Assembly: GCF_001042485.2 (NCBI RefSeq)
Contig: NZ_LBMN02000008.1
Coordinates: forward strand, 106,619 to 170,618
Length of the DNA stretch: 64,000 nt
Reading direction: 5' to 3'
Origin: Bacillus paralicheniformis
GTDB lineage: Bacteria; Bacillota; Bacilli; Bacillales; Bacillaceae
The notes beneath the pieces are model-generated. The model had not been told where the DNA came from, made no database searches, and saw only the letters and a program-made list of their open reading frames with translations. The translations under genes were made by a program, and so were the position numbers. Within the stretch, counting starts at the first letter, position 1; every line of letters begins with the position of its first letter. Below, one piece after another: positions 1 through 9,552 of the stretch.

Positions 1-436
1 CACTGGAAATCTCTTTAATGCTGTCTTTTGGATGCTGTTCGGCCGCATTATTGACAAGAATATCAAGACGGCCCAGCTCCTTTACAGTCTGTTCAACCGC
101 GTCATTGCAAAATGCTTCGTCTCTGACGTCTCCGGGAAGCAGCATGCATTTGACGCCTTCTTTTTCAACCCGCGCTTTCGTCTCCTGAGCGTCCTCATGT
201 TCATTTAAGTAGACGATCGAGATGTCCGCGCCTTCTTTAGCATAGGCAACGGCAACTGCCCTGCCGATTCCGCTGTCGCCCCCTGTAATCAGTGCGACCT
301 TTCCTTTCAATTTATCCGTCCCTTTGTAATTTTCATCTTCATAGATCGGACGCGGGTTCATGACGCTTTCGATGCCGGGCTGACGGTCTTGCGTCTGTGC
401 CGGCTGTCCGTTTGTCTGCTGATTGCGCAAATCCAT
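1..436 (-). CDS. ydaD: SDR-family general stress dehydrogenase, 3' part cut by window edge
   Basis: This is the N-terminal 145 codons of a short-chain dehydrogenase/reductase; the rest lies beyond the left edge. After a polar 45-residue leader rich in Gln, Asn and Pro comes the nucleotide-binding motif TGGDSGIGRA and, further on, the NNAAEQHP segment typical of SDR enzymes. The ATG at 434-436 follows a good GGGAGG ribosome site. The leader, the position next to mtlR and a sigma-B-like promoter upstream all fit YdaD (Gsp39) of B. subtilis. The substrate of this family branch is not known. It could also be the close paralogue YhdF or YhxC; gene order favours YdaD. Confidence 0.8.
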   Translation of the reverse strand, partial: MDLRNQQTNGQPAQTQDRQPGIESVMNPRPIYEDENYKGTDKLKGKVALITGGDSGIGRAVAVAYAKEGADISIVYLNEHEDAQETKARVEKEGVKCMLLPGDVRDEAFCNDAVEQTVKELGRLDILVNNAAEQHPKDSIKEISS

Positions 437-472
437 TTGTGATTCCTCCCTTTAGCTGATATTACTAGACTT

Positions 473-498
473 TTAACCGGAGAAATTTTTGTTTAAAC
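473..498 (-). promoter_or_regulatory. sigma-B-type promoter of ydaD
   Basis: On the minus strand GTTTAA (498-493) is followed after 14 bases by GGTTAA (478-473), close to the sigma-B consensus GTTTAA-N13-15-GGGTAT. It lies 37 bases upstream of the ydaD start codon. The -35 is exact and the -10 matches 4 of 6. General stress control of YdaD is known in B. subtilis, so the assignment is plausible. Confidence 0.5.
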
Positions 499-523
499 AT
501 GACCGTGTGCGCGAAAAATGAAG

Positions 524-547
524 AAAGCCCCGGGTGACCGGGGCTTT
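524..547 (-). terminator. Rho-independent terminator after mtlR
   Basis: A 10-bp GC-rich stem (AAAGCCCCGG / CCGGGGCTTT) with a 4-base loop directly abuts the mtlR stop codon. On the minus strand it is followed by CTTCATTTTT. It separates mtlR from ydaD. Confidence 0.8.
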
Positions 548-2625
548 TACCACTCTTTATCCTGTATAAACCGGTGAAACAACACGTTCAGCCTTCCGTA
601 CAGCTGCTCGCGGTCTCCGGTCTGGTACGCTTTTATACTTTCGTCACTTTCAATCATCGAAGAGCTGATCAAGCTCAAAATCTCGGAACCTTCCGGAGAC
701 AGATCGGCCGGCGCCAGCATGATAAGCATCCGCGTCATCTTCATGACGCTTCCGTCCATCCCTTTGATCTCGAACGGTTTGGATAGATCATAAGCTTTAA
801 AGAGGGGAATCGCGGCCGCTTCGCTTTTTAAATGGAACAGTGCGAAGGTGGTTCCGGGAATGCCGAGGCCCCCCTGTGCTTCTCTTGTCATCAGCCCGCC
901 GGCCATCTGCCCTGCATCCGTAACCAGACCTTGATCTTCAAGGGTGCTGCAAAGGCGTTTGACCGTATGTTCCAGGCTTGATTCAGCTTCCAGCGTTTCA
1001 ACTGTAAAATGGCTCAGTAAATGTTGAATGCCGGCTGCGTAATGGCCGATTTTCCGCGCAATCTGAAGCATATCAGGAAACGGCTCCGGTTTTTTGGGAG
1101 CCATCCGCTTTTTCCGAAGGATGAGCGGGATTTTCCGGGTGAGCTGGTGTTTGATCTGTTTCACATCTTCTGTGTCAAGGAGCGGACTGACGGTGACGCA
1201 GTCAATGTTTTCATATGGGATCGGCACGGTTGAAACGATGATGTCATAGGCACCGGTATTTTTCGATTTCAGCTCCATCAGCGAGGATATCTCAAAGGAA
1301 GCGATTTCAGGAAGCTCTTTTTTCAGCCGCGAGGCCAGCATCTTTGATGAACCGATTCCGCTCGAACAAATCACGAGCGCGCTGATGTCTACTTTTTGTT
1401 TGCTCATCTCAAGCGCCGATCCAAAGTGAAGGACGATAAAAGCAATTTCTTCATCTGGAAACCGGATTTCCGGAAAAAATGTTTCGACGCCTTCCTCTAT
1501 GGCCATATATAAGAGAAAATAATCTTTTTTGACCTGTTCTGTTAACGGATTATGCACTGACATCTTTTCTTTGATCCGGATGATCGCCGGTTCAAGGTGG
1601 GCGATTAATCCTTCATAAAGCGAATGGTTGCCTGTTAAATTCGTGCCCGTTTTTTGCGAGATGAAATCGATCAGCTTTTTCGTCCTGAGGGCGGTATCCA
1701 GCTCGATATCTTCCGCTCTGTAGTCGATTTTGAAGCTTTTGTTGGCACTTCTTAAATGCATCGTTATATAACCCGCCTCAGCTTCGGGGATCTTCACGTG
1801 AAACGCATTTTCAAGCTCCTTTGCAAGCGCAAGCGCCAGTTCAAACTCTTTCGTACGCTTCAGGTCCGTCAATTCTTCTTCATTCATATTAATCATTTCA
1901 CCGAGCTGTATCCGCTCGATCGCAAACGTCAAGTGGACGACGAGAGCGATGTATGCACTGTCGGAAAGGGAAAGCCCATACTTTTCTTTCATCTGAAACA
2001 GCACTTTTTCCGCTTTCAGCAATTTCCCCCTGCTGACGACACCGAATATTTTCTCCGGCGCTTCGTTCTTGCCTTTAATATTCATTTCGATTGTTTCCAG
2101 AAACTGCTGAACATCGAGCTTGTCGGCCATCAAGTTTCCGACGATTTTTCGCTTGGCATCCTCCGGCCCCCTCAGCTCTATGCCGTAGCCTCTTTTTCTG
2201 ATCAGCGACAGGCCGAACGGAGCGATCCACTTCTCCAGCTCGTCAAGATCGTTGCTGATCGTTGCCGTCGTCACCTGCAAGTCATTGGCGATTGTATAAA
2301 GCTTGATCGGTTCTCCCGCTTCAAGCATCGCGCATAAAATCAAAAGCTTTCGTTCATCGGCACTGTATTCGACATGGCTGTCCCGGGACAGATCTTCAAG
2401 AAGCCGCTGTTTGTCTCTGTAGACACCGACCAGTTTCAAGCCTTTTCCCGGCTGCTTATCAAGTTGAAGACTGTACTTGTCCAGAACGGATTTAACCGCT
2501 TTGAGCTCGCGGTGGACCGTTCTTGTGCTGACTTCAATATAGTCGGCAATTTCATTGACTTTGACATAGCGGTTTTGATGCAAAAGGTATTTCATCAATT
2601 TTTGTTCCCTTGCTGTCATATACAT
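547..2625 (-). CDS. mtlR: Mannitol operon transcriptional activator MtlR
   Basis: MtlR activates mtlA transcription and is tuned by PTS phosphorylation. The 692-residue protein has an N-terminal winged helix (about 5-60), a second HTH (about 85-140), two PRDs (about 170-290 and 300-405), an EIIB-like domain with Cys420 in CSSGIGSSK, and a C-terminal EIIA-like domain. His343 in PRD2 and His598 in the LFHLKS segment probably match the regulatory residues mapped in B. subtilis MtlR. The start at 2625 (MYMTAREQ) is chosen over the upstream ATG at 2700 because GGAGG lies 9 bases before it and the length then fits the family. It sits downstream of mtlD as a separate unit, about 260 bases away. Confidence 0.93.
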   Translation of the reverse strand: MYMTAREQKLMKYLLHQNRYVKVNEIADYIEVSTRTVHRELKAVKSVLDKYSLQLDKQPGKGLKLVGVYRDKQRLLEDLSRDSHVEYSADERKLLILCAMLEAGEPIKLYTIANDLQVTTATISNDLDELEKWIAPFGLSLIRKRGYGIELRGPEDAKRKIVGNLMADKLDVQQFLETIEMNIKGKNEAPEKIFGVVSRGKLLKAEKVLFQMKEKYGLSLSDSAYIALVVHLTFAIERIQLGEMINMNEEELTDLKRTKEFELALALAKELENAFHVKIPEAEAGYITMHLRSANKSFKIDYRAEDIELDTALRTKKLIDFISQKTGTNLTGNHSLYEGLIAHLEPAIIRIKEKMSVHNPLTEQVKKDYFLLYMAIEEGVETFFPEIRFPDEEIAFIVLHFGSALEMSKQKVDISALVICSSGIGSSKMLASRLKKELPEIASFEISSLMELKSKNTGAYDIIVSTVPIPYENIDCVTVSPLLDTEDVKQIKHQLTRKIPLILRKKRMAPKKPEPFPDMLQIARKIGHYAAGIQHLLSHFTVETLEAESSLEHTVKRLCSTLEDQGLVTDAGQMAGGLMTREAQGGLGIPGTTFALFHLKSEAAAIPLFKAYDLSKPFEIKGMDGSVMKMTRMLIMLAPADLSPEGSEILSLISSSMIESDESIKAYQTGDREQLYGRLNVLFHRFIQDKEW

Positions 2626-2766
2626 AAAACGCCGCCTCCGGTGTTGTCGTTTTTGCGGGAGTGAAAGGGGGTCCGGCGGTTGAAACGGTATCCCTATCAT
2701 AAAACGCTGTTAAGAAATCTTCAATTCGAACTAATTAATTTTTTATTAAAATCTTCAAGAAGTGAA

Positions 2767-2793
2767 GAAACATCAGCCCACAGCTGATGTTTC
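2767..2793 (-). terminator. Terminator-like hairpin between mtlD and mtlR
   Basis: A perfect 11-bp stem (GAAACATCAGC / GCTGATGTTTC) with a 5-base loop; on the minus strand it runs into a T-rich stretch (TTCACTTCTT). It is the best candidate for the end of the mtlA-mtlF-mtlD transcript. Confidence 0.6.
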
Positions 2794-2835
2794 CAGGTTA
2801 GGTTGCATCTGCGCCGCCCTGTTCATACATTCTGT

Positions 2836-2862
2836 TTCGGCAGCCCCCGCCCGGCTGCCGAA
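2836..2862. other. Stem-loop just downstream of mtlD
   Basis: A perfect 9-bp stem (TTCGGCAGC / GCTGCCGAA) with a GC-rich 9-base loop, 22 bases after the mtlD stop codon. It has no T-run on the minus strand, so it may stabilise the mRNA 3' end rather than terminate by itself. Confidence 0.5.
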
Positions 2863-2884
2863 CTTTTCCCGATTCTATCTGAAA

Positions 2885-4024
2885 CTATGCTTTCAAATGG
2901 CTGATCACCAGTTTGAATAAAGAATGATCCTCTTTTAGTCCGCATACATCTCGAAGCACGCCTTCATAGCCTTTTTCAGCGATCATGCTTTGAAGCTCAA
3001 CGGCTTCCGGATCATCGGCACAATCAAACTGCAGCGCCAAGGCAATACCTTCTGCAAGGCGGACAGGTTCAAAGCCGAGGTCGCAAAGCTTTCTGGCCGG
3101 GCCGACAAGACGGTCATCCCTGCCAAGCTTGCGAAGCGGCGACCTGGCCACACGGGTGACATCGTCTGATAGGCATTCATTTTCAAAGCGCCCGATAATT
3201 TTTGTCATATATGCCCGGTGCTCTTCCTGTGTAAAATCGTATGTCTGAACAAGGTACCGGCCTGTTTCTTCAAGCGCGCCTGCTACCGTTTGACGGACCT
3301 CCGGGTGGTGAATGGCGGCTTTTATCGTCTTCAAACCTTTCTTATAGCCGGCATACGCCGCCATGGCATGTCCGGTATTGACCGTAAACAGCTTTCTTTC
3401 GATGAATGGCGCGAGATCCGGTACATATGTCACACCTTCAATATCCGGCACTTTTCCCGCGAATTCCGTTTGATCGACGGCCCATTCGAAAAAAGGCTCC
3501 ACCGTTACTTTCAACAGATCATCATGATGCTGGATCGGCACAATTCTGTCGACTGCCGAGTTCGGAAAACCGACTGAATCGCTGATTGCGGCGCGCTCTG
3601 TTTCAGTTAAGCGGGCAAAAATCTCCTCGCGAAGATGAGCGCTGCCTCCGATCATATTCTCGCAAGCTATGATGTTTAAAGGCTGTGTATTTAGTTTTAT
3701 CCGGCGCTTCAAACCTTCTGCAATCGGCTCTGCGATCAGCTTAAGAACCGCAGGACCCACCGCAGTGGTGACAAGGTCGGCTTTCGCTATGAAATCATAC
3801 AATTCGTCAAGCTGGGTCGCACTGTTGATCGCCCGAACCGGGCCAATCGTTTCCTGCTTCCTTCCGGCATCGGCCAATTCGACGAAATAGCGGCCCTTGT
3901 CGTTCAGTTCCTTGATCACGGCATCGTTTACATCGGCGAACACGACATCATACCCCGATTTGCAGAGCAAGGCTCCGATAAATCCCCGGCCGATGTTCCC
4001 CGCACCGAAATGTAGTGCAATCAT
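2885..4024 (-). CDS. mtlD: Mannitol-1-phosphate 5-dehydrogenase
   Basis: This enzyme oxidises mannitol 1-phosphate, delivered by the PTS, to fructose 6-phosphate with NAD+ in the cytosol. The 379-residue length is normal for the family. The NAD-binding glycine motif is at 6-15 (FGAGNIGRGF) and the family K-x4-N-x2-H signature is visible as Lys211, Asn216 and His219 in KLFTVNTGHA. Its ATG overlaps the mtlF stop codon by 4 bases, so translation is probably coupled. It is the last gene of mtlA-mtlF-mtlD and shares the mtlA promoter. Confidence 0.96.
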   Translation of the reverse strand: MIALHFGAGNIGRGFIGALLCKSGYDVVFADVNDAVIKELNDKGRYFVELADAGRKQETIGPVRAINSATQLDELYDFIAKADLVTTAVGPAVLKLIAEPIAEGLKRRIKLNTQPLNIIACENMIGGSAHLREEIFARLTETERAAISDSVGFPNSAVDRIVPIQHHDDLLKVTVEPFFEWAVDQTEFAGKVPDIEGVTYVPDLAPFIERKLFTVNTGHAMAAYAGYKKGLKTIKAAIHHPEVRQTVAGALEETGRYLVQTYDFTQEEHRAYMTKIIGRFENECLSDDVTRVARSPLRKLGRDDRLVGPARKLCDLGFEPVRLAEGIALALQFDCADDPEAVELQSMIAEKGYEGVLRDVCGLKEDHSLFKLVISHLKA

Positions 4025-4461
4025 ATTTGGTCACCTTCTTCAAAAACCGCCATTAACTCGTCTTCATTTTTCGCATTGATGATCCGTTCGACGTTGTCCG
4101 CTTCTGAGCAGACGATCGCAATCTTTGACAAAATGTCCAAATGCTCATCATTTTTCCCGGCAATGCCAAAGATCACTTTAGCGATATTGCCATCGCCGTA
4201 TTCGACACCTTCCGGAAGCTGGATCACGGATATTCCGGAGTGAAGAACATCCCGCTTGCTGTCTTCCGTACCATGCGGAATAGCGATTGCGTTCCCCATG
4301 TAAGTGGAAGTGAGGCCTTCCCTCTCCAACATTTTCTCGATATAATCCGCGGTCACATAGCCGGCGTCAACCAGCGCCTTTCCGGCCAGCCTGATCGCTT
4401 CTTCCTGCGTTGCGGCAGATTGATTGAGATGAATGTTTTCTTTTGCAAGTACTGGTTTCAT
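4021..4461 (-). CDS. mtlF: Mannitol PTS EIIA component
   Basis: This cytosolic PTS phosphocarrier passes phosphate from HPr to the EIIB domain of MtlA. The protein is 146 residues, beginning MKPVLAKENI; the active-site His63 is in the motif IPHGTE. An upstream ATG in frame at 4524 would add 21 residues without family similarity, whereas the ATG at 4461 has an AGAGAGTGA ribosome site and gives the usual length. It lies between mtlA (66-base gap) and mtlD (4-base overlap). Confidence 0.94.
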   Translation of the reverse strand: MKPVLAKENIHLNQSAATQEEAIRLAGKALVDAGYVTADYIEKMLEREGLTSTYMGNAIAIPHGTEDSKRDVLHSGISVIQLPEGVEYGDGNIAKVIFGIAGKNDEHLDILSKIAIVCSEADNVERIINAKNEDELMAVFEEGDQI

Positions 4462-4527
4462 TGGGAAATCACTCTCTTTCATACATGTTGTGTGAGCCTG
4501 ATTGACAGGCTCACGGATTCTCAAACT

Positions 4528-5952
4528 TTACTTTTTAAGCTGATTGATCAGTTCATCGTATTTTGGACTGTTAAGGAAATTTTCCACTGATATGTGTCTA
4601 GCGTTTGGAAGCTTCGCTTTTGCGCGTTCCGTTAAGTCTTTATGCGTAATGACGATGTCGGCATCTCCAGGCAGATTATTGATCGATGTATTGGATACGT
4701 CGATATCGAGTTCTGCTTTTTTGACTTTGTTTTTCAAAATCGATGCCCCCATCGCACTGGAGCCCATTCCGGCATCACACGCGAAAATGATCTTGCCGAC
4801 ATTTTCGTAAGTTGCCTCTGATTCTTCCGCTTCATCAGCCGAAGTCAATGCAGAAACGGCTTGGCTCTTCTTACCTTTCATTTGCTGCATTTTTTCCGCT
4901 GCGGCTGTTAAATCTTCTTCGCCGGCTTTAGACGTTTTCAAAATCAAAGAAGCTACAATGAATGAAACGGCTGCCGCGACGAGAACACCAAGGATCACAC
5001 CGATGTGGTTGCCTTTCGGCGTCATCGCCAGCACCGCAATAATGCTTCCCGGTGAAGGAACAGCCGCCAGCCCCGCATTAAAGATGGAGAATGTCAGCAC
5101 ACCGCTCGCTCCGCCCGCTATTGCAGCCAGGATTAACAGCGGTTTCATCAGAATGTAAGGGAAATAAATTTCGTGAATCCCGCCAAGGAAGTGAATCACT
5201 GCAGCGCCCGGGGCGGTCTGCTTTGATGTGCCTTTTCCAAAAATCATGTAAGCTAAAAGAATCCCGAGACCCGGACCTGGGTTCGCCTCCAAAAGGAATA
5301 AAATCGATTTTCCTGTCTGGGCGGCCTGTTCAATACCAATCGGGCTCAAAATACCGTGGTTAATCGCATTGTTAAGGAAAAGAACTTTCGCAGGCTCTAC
5401 AAAAATACTTGCCAATGGAAGCAGATTCGCATTGACGATCACTTCCACGCCGGCCGCCAATGTTTTGTTCAAGCCGAGCACCACCGGACCGATCGCAAGA
5501 AAGCCGAGCACTGCCAAAACGAAACCGAGAATTCCGGCTGTAAAGTTGTTGATCAGCATTTCAAATCCGGAACGGACCTTATCTTTGAAAAGCCTGTCCG
5601 TCAATTTCATCAGGAAGCCGCCCAGCGGCCCCATGATCATCGCGCCGAGGAACATCGGAATGTCCGCACCGACAATAACACCCATCGCTGCAGTCGCACC
5701 GACGACGCCTCCGCGGTGGTCGTACACCATCTTACCGCCCGTGTATCCGATCAAGAGCGGCAGCAGAAATTTGATCATCGGATCAACCAATGAAGCAAGC
5801 GCCTCATTCGGCATCCATCCCGTCGGAATAAACAGGGCGGTAATGATCCCCCATGCGATAAATGCACCGATATTCGGCATGATCATTCCGCTCAAATAGC
5901 TTCCGAAACGTTGAATCTTTACTTTGAAATCTGGATTTTGTCTTTCTTCCAT
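4528..5952 (-). CDS. mtlA: Mannitol PTS permease EIICB
   Basis: This membrane permease imports and phosphorylates mannitol. Residues 1-340 form the hydrophobic EIIC domain with the conserved GGIHE motif at 257-261. A charged linker (345-380) leads to the EIIB domain with phospho-Cys392 in ACDAGMGSS. The 474-residue length fits Gram-positive EIICB forms, where EIIA is separate (MtlF, next gene). An AAAGGAGG ribosome site precedes the ATG. It is the first gene of the operon and lies under a cre-containing, MtlR-dependent promoter. Confidence 0.96.
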   Translation of the reverse strand: MEERQNPDFKVKIQRFGSYLSGMIMPNIGAFIAWGIITALFIPTGWMPNEALASLVDPMIKFLLPLLIGYTGGKMVYDHRGGVVGATAAMGVIVGADIPMFLGAMIMGPLGGFLMKLTDRLFKDKVRSGFEMLINNFTAGILGFVLAVLGFLAIGPVVLGLNKTLAAGVEVIVNANLLPLASIFVEPAKVLFLNNAINHGILSPIGIEQAAQTGKSILFLLEANPGPGLGILLAYMIFGKGTSKQTAPGAAVIHFLGGIHEIYFPYILMKPLLILAAIAGGASGVLTFSIFNAGLAAVPSPGSIIAVLAMTPKGNHIGVILGVLVAAAVSFIVASLILKTSKAGEEDLTAAAEKMQQMKGKKSQAVSALTSADEAEESEATYENVGKIIFACDAGMGSSAMGASILKNKVKKAELDIDVSNTSINNLPGDADIVITHKDLTERAKAKLPNARHISVENFLNSPKYDELINQLKK

Positions 5953-6028
5953 TTCATAACCCTCCTTTGTTGTCCTTTAAAGCCTGTGATAAAAAAATGA
6001 TGTCGAATAATGTCGGCTCCTTGTCTTT

Positions 6029-6058
6029 ATATTAAAACGCTTACAGATGACTGCTCAA
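6029..6058 (-). promoter_or_regulatory. mtlA promoter (sigma-A type)
   Basis: On the minus strand TTGAGC (6058-6053) and TAATAT (6034-6029) are 18 bases apart, about 77 bases upstream of mtlA. The imperfect -35 fits a promoter that needs the activator MtlR. Confidence 0.55.
6032..6045 (-). promoter_or_regulatory. cre site (CcpA) in the mtlA promoter
   Basis: TGTAAGCGTTTTAA matches the cre consensus TGWAANCGNTNWCA at 13 of 14 positions. It covers the spacer and the -10 of the mtlA promoter, so CcpA binding would block RNA polymerase when glucose is present. Confidence 0.75.
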
Positions 6059-6076
6059 TTGAAAGAAAACGGCACT

Positions 6077-6097
6077 TTGGCAGGAGCCGTGTGACAA
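6077..6097. promoter_or_regulatory. Candidate MtlR operator
   Basis: TTGGCAGG and TGTGACAA form an imperfect inverted repeat resembling the B. subtilis MtlR site TTGNCACA-N4-TGTGNCAA, with one half site well kept and a 5-base gap. It lies about 20 bases upstream of the -35, the right place for an activator. Confidence 0.5.
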
Positions 6098-6178
6098 AAT
6101 TTAATAGTTTCATTTTTTAGTCTGGTTTCGGCTGCCGCGGCCGACTCGAGGAAAATAAAGGCTCGCTGAAGAATTGCA

Positions 6179-6212
6179 TAAAAAAAGACCATTCCTGATT
6201 GGAATGGTCTTT
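6179..6212 (-). terminator. Terminator after lipC
   Basis: A 12-bp stem (AAAGACCATTCC / GGAATGGTCTTT) with a 5-base loop, followed on the minus strand by a T-run. It ends the transcript containing lipC, before the mtlA promoter. Confidence 0.85.
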
Positions 6213-6223
6213 CTTCATCATAT

Positions 6224-6862
6224 TCAGCTTTTCAGCGGCCCGTAGCCCGACGCTCGCAAATTTTCCGCCATCGCTTCATACCCTCTGCTGTTTGGATGTA
6301 CGCGGTCAATTGACAAATATTCTTGTTCGTGTCCTTTAAAGACAGCATAAGTATCGATCACCTTGATTTGCGGAGCGGACTCGAGCTGTTTTAAATGCCT
6401 GTTAAAGCCGGAAATCCATTTGTCCGCTAATTCGATCGACGGAAAAGGGTTGTATAAATTGAGAAGACGGACGAGGTAACGCGTATCTTTGTCTCCCTTT
6501 ATGTCTCCGATTTTCTCAAGCATGCCTGAGTAGTTTTTCTGACAGTGTGAGGAAGCTTCCAAAAAGACGTGTTCATCCTTTTCTTTTTCATATATCTCCA
6601 GCGATTGCAGAAGGTCATTGCCGCAGCCCGTTATCGTGATGACGTCCGCTTTTTTGACCTGTTCCATGATGAACGGCTCGTTCAGCATCGCCAGAATGTC
6701 CGACGTTTCAAGACCCGATTTCGCAAATACAAGCAAAGAAACGCATTCGTTCAAATCCTCTTCCATTTTCCTTTTATAGCGCTGGACAAACCCCGGCTCA
6801 AACAAACCTGCACCGACCCCGACGGTTAGAGAATCGCCGAGAGCCGTATATTGAAGCGTCAT
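6224..6862 (-). CDS. lipC: SGNH/GDSL lipase, spore germination lipase LipC
   Basis: This SGNH hydrolase of 212 residues has the block I motif GDSL at 9-12 (nucleophile Ser11), an Asn block (ITGCGNDLL) and the C-terminal Asp-x-x-His pair in SIDRVHPNSRG. In B. subtilis the orthologue LipC (YcsK) is a spore-associated phospholipase that supports germination. There is no signal peptide, consistent with a spore coat location. The ATG at 6862 follows a GGAGGGGGAAAGG ribosome site; an in-frame start 45 bases upstream lacks one. It lies next to kipR, as in B. subtilis. Confidence 0.88.
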   Translation of the reverse strand: MTLQYTALGDSLTVGVGAGLFEPGFVQRYKRKMEEDLNECVSLLVFAKSGLETSDILAMLNEPFIMEQVKKADVITITGCGNDLLQSLEIYEKEKDEHVFLEASSHCQKNYSGMLEKIGDIKGDKDTRYLVRLLNLYNPFPSIELADKWISGFNRHLKQLESAPQIKVIDTYAVFKGHEQEYLSIDRVHPNSRGYEAMAENLRASGYGPLKS

Positions 6863-6950
6863 ATCCTTTCCCCCTCCGGTATGCCGTTTTTTCGCGGCAG
6901 CTATCATATATGTACTCGGGAGAGGCTCGAAAGGATACTTTTCTTTTTTC

Positions 6951-7700
6951 CTAAAAACCTAACTTTCTCGAAATGTCAAGCGCCGCCTTTTTCACTCTTT
7001 CGGTCAAATAAGGAAGACGGTCTTTCTGAAAGCGGGCTTCAAACCCGGCGATGCTGATCCCCGCCGCGACTTCGCGCTTATGATTGAAAATCGGCGCGGC
7101 GATCGCAGAGGTGTAGTCTTCGAGCTCCGAATGACTGACCGTGCAGCCGCTCCGGTACGACTCATTCAAAATACGGATCAGCTCGTTCTTATCCCGGATC
7201 GTACCGGAAGCGATCGGCACCAGCTCTGTTTTCTTGATATAGGCATCCCGCTCCTCTTCAGGCAAAAATGTCAGAATGCTTCTTGCGCAGGCTCCGGCAT
7301 ATAAAGGGGACCGCCTCCCGATCGCTGTATAGAGGCGAACGGTCTGCGTGCCCTCAATTTTTTCTATATACATCGCTTCATTTCCCTGCCTCACGATCAA
7401 ATGGACGGCTTCATCCACGTCATCGCGGAGTTCTTCCATGATAGGCAGAGCGATTTTTCGGATATCAAGCCTTTCTGAAACAAGGTGGCCGTATTGCAAA
7501 AACAGCAGTCCTAAAGCATACATCCCGTTCTCGTCACGGTCGAGAAAACCCATTTCTTCGAGAGAACAAACCATGCGGTAGACAGATGTTTTCGGCATGC
7601 CTGTCAGCTCAATCATGTCGCCCAGTGAGAGCCTTTCTCTCGTCAGGAACAGATTGAGCAGGGTCATAGCTTTGACAACTGTTTTGTTTTTATGTTCCAT
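6951..7700 (-). CDS. kipR: IclR-family regulator KipR
   Basis: The protein has 249 residues with an N-terminal winged helix (about 8-65; LGDMIELTGMPKTSVYRMV is the recognition part) and a C-terminal IclR effector-binding domain (about 75-245). KipR represses the kip operon in B. subtilis. The ATG at 7700 has a GGAGGGGG ribosome site; a start 48 bases upstream would run into kipA. It is the last gene of the pxpA-ycsG-ycsI-kipI-kipA-kipR series, 31 bases after kipA. The ligand is unknown; an oxoproline-related metabolite is a reasonable guess from context. Confidence 0.9.
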   Translation of the reverse strand: MEHKNKTVVKAMTLLNLFLTRERLSLGDMIELTGMPKTSVYRMVCSLEEMGFLDRDENGMYALGLLFLQYGHLVSERLDIRKIALPIMEELRDDVDEAVHLIVRQGNEAMYIEKIEGTQTVRLYTAIGRRSPLYAGACARSILTFLPEEERDAYIKKTELVPIASGTIRDKNELIRILNESYRSGCTVSHSELEDYTSAIAAPIFNHKREVAAGISIAGFEARFQKDRLPYLTERVKKAALDISRKLGF

Positions 7701-7731
7701 GCCTTCCCCCTCCTGATACACATCACACCTA

Positions 7732-8745
7732 TCATAACATGTATTCAAGCTTCAATCGGGCGGAAAGTTCGCTGATTTTCGTCTCCCGTTCGATGTAAAT
7801 GCGCTCTGCTTCCTGAAGGCTGACAAGCTGAAACTGTACCTGCTCGCCCGGCATCATCTGCGTCACCTGTGAAAAATCGGCGGATACGATATGGGCGATT
7901 CTCGGATATCCGCCCGCTGTCTGTCTGTCTGCGAGAAGAACGATCGGATTGCCGTCAGGCGGCACCTGAATCGTTCCGAACGATACCGCTTCAGAGATCA
8001 TTTCCAGCGGCTGAGTGAGTTCGAGCGCTTCTCCTTGAAGACGGTACCCCATCCGGTCGGATTTGGCCGTCACCCGGAATGTATCCGCGAAAAAGCGTTC
8101 TTGCGATGATGAGGTGAAGCAAGCGAACTGATCGCCTTTGATGACACGAATGACCGGATTCTTTTTTAACGGGAGAAAATATTTGCGGTCGACAGCCCAC
8201 TTCGGAGCCCCAAAGCCCAAGCCATCGCCATGGTCTGCAAGCTTTCTGTACATCGCTTCCGACAACGGCGTCGGGCTGCCTAGCGATAACACGTCTCCCT
8301 TTTGAAGCGCCCTTCCTTGAAAACCGCCGAGCCCTGCTCTGACATATGTGCTTTTGCTTTCCATCACAGGCGGCACATCAATCCCCCCGGCTACCGCCAT
8401 ATATGCACGGCTACCGCGCTTGCACATGCCGAATGTCAACACACTGCCTTCTTTGATGAAAACCGGACGCCAAAGCGGGACTTCTTCGTCATTTACCATC
8501 AGTGAAAAGTCAGCGCCCGTCACCGCTATAAGAGCCGGTTTTTGAAAGCGGAGAGACGGCCCCGGTCCCATCAGCGTCACTTCAAGCGCAGCTTCGTTCT
8601 GGCTGTTCCCCGCGAGCAGATTGGCAATCCGCAAAGAATCGGCATCCATGGCCCCGCTGACAAGCACGCCGTATTTTTGAAAACCTGCACGGCCCAAGTC
8701 TTGAACCGTCGTCATCAGACCCGGCTTTAACACTTCTATGCTCAA
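7732..8745 (-). CDS. kipA: 5-oxoprolinase subunit C / KinA anti-inhibitor KipA
   Basis: This 337-residue protein has the biotin-dependent carboxylase C-terminal-like fold (allophanate hydrolase subunit 2 family), with the motif [18 protein letters not shown] near the N terminus. With PxpA and KipI (PxpB) it forms the ATP-dependent 5-oxoprolinase that opens pyroglutamate to glutamate. In B. subtilis KipA also relieves KipI inhibition of the sporulation kinase KinA. It starts with TTG, preceded by AAGGAGGG, and overlaps the kipI stop codon by 4 bases, which indicates translational coupling. Confidence 0.92.
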   Translation of the reverse strand: MSIEVLKPGLMTTVQDLGRAGFQKYGVLVSGAMDADSLRIANLLAGNSQNEAALEVTLMGPGPSLRFQKPALIAVTGADFSLMVNDEEVPLWRPVFIKEGSVLTFGMCKRGSRAYMAVAGGIDVPPVMESKSTYVRAGLGGFQGRALQKGDVLSLGSPTPLSEAMYRKLADHGDGLGFGAPKWAVDRKYFLPLKKNPVIRVIKGDQFACFTSSSQERFFADTFRVTAKSDRMGYRLQGEALELTQPLEMISEAVSFGTIQVPPDGNPIVLLADRQTAGGYPRIAHIVSADFSQVTQMMPGEQVQFQLVSLQEAERIYIERETKISELSARLKLEYML

Positions 8746-9476
8746 GATTTTCCCTCCTTCAGCGCGTGATACTCCTCTTCTGTCACGCTGACAAATTTCA
8801 CGATATCCCCTGCTCTCAGAAGGCTCGGAGGCTGTTCATAAGGCTTGAATAATTCAAGCGGCGTATTGCCGATCAGCTGCCAGCCGCCCGGCGTTGAAAG
8901 GGGATAGACGCCTGTTTGCATGCCGGCGATTCCTACTGAGCCGGCGGGAATCGTAGTCCGCGGAGAGGACCGCCGCGGCGCGGCTATCTTTTCAGACATT
9001 CCGCCTAAGTAAGGGAAGCCCGGCGCAAAGCCGATCATATAAACGAGGTACTCACCCGAGGTGTGAATATCGATGACTTCCTGTGCAGTCAGTCCGTTGA
9101 TGTCGGCCACTTCCTCCAAATCAGGGCCGAAACGGCCGCCGTAACAAACCGGAATTTCCACCGTACGCTGATTTGTTTCTTCTTCCATTGTGAGCTCTTG
9201 GAGATGATGTTCGATGAGGGCTTTTACCTTTTCATACGGAGAATCAACAGCCTTGCCGCTCTCCATCTTGCGGTATACTTCAAACGGCTGATAGAAAACG
9301 GTCACACTCGTGAAAGCCGGCACACACTCAATAAAACCGGGAAACGGATCGTTTTCAATCCGCTTTGTCAGTGCACTGACGACACGATGCGTCTGTTCGC
9401 TTATCCCCTCTCCGAGCTGAATGATAACCGCGGAGTCGCCGAGCGGAGACATTGTCACATTCGATAGATTTTTCAT
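8742..9476 (-). CDS. kipI: 5-oxoprolinase subunit B / KinA inhibitor KipI
   Basis: This 244-residue protein belongs to the allophanate hydrolase subunit 1 / PxpB family and is recognised by [11 protein letters not shown] and the Pro/Gly-rich stretch around residues 190-215. It acts with KipA and PxpA in 5-oxoproline hydrolysis. The B. subtilis orthologue binds KinA and blocks its autophosphorylation. An AAGGTGAAACAG ribosome site precedes the ATG. The 76-base gap to ycsI shows no terminator, so the gene is probably read from the pxpA promoter. Confidence 0.93.
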   Translation of the reverse strand: MKNLSNVTMSPLGDSAVIIQLGEGISEQTHRVVSALTKRIENDPFPGFIECVPAFTSVTVFYQPFEVYRKMESGKAVDSPYEKVKALIEHHLQELTMEEETNQRTVEIPVCYGGRFGPDLEEVADINGLTAQEVIDIHTSGEYLVYMIGFAPGFPYLGGMSEKIAAPRRSSPRTTIPAGSVGIAGMQTGVYPLSTPGGWQLIGNTPLELFKPYEQPPSLLRAGDIVKFVSVTEEEYHALKEGKS

Positions 9477-9552
9477 TCTGTTTCACCTTGCCTTTCATCC
9501 CCTTAAATCAAAAATCAATACAGATAAACCACTCTGTATTGATTTTGAGATC

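Noticed and set aside
1756..2337. Plus-strand open frame of 193 codons inside mtlR
   Set aside because: It is antisense to conserved PRD and HTH domains; no ribosome site or family resemblance.
2836..2862. Second rho-independent terminator after mtlD
   Set aside because: The stem is strong but lacks a T-run on the minus strand, so it is listed only as a stem-loop.
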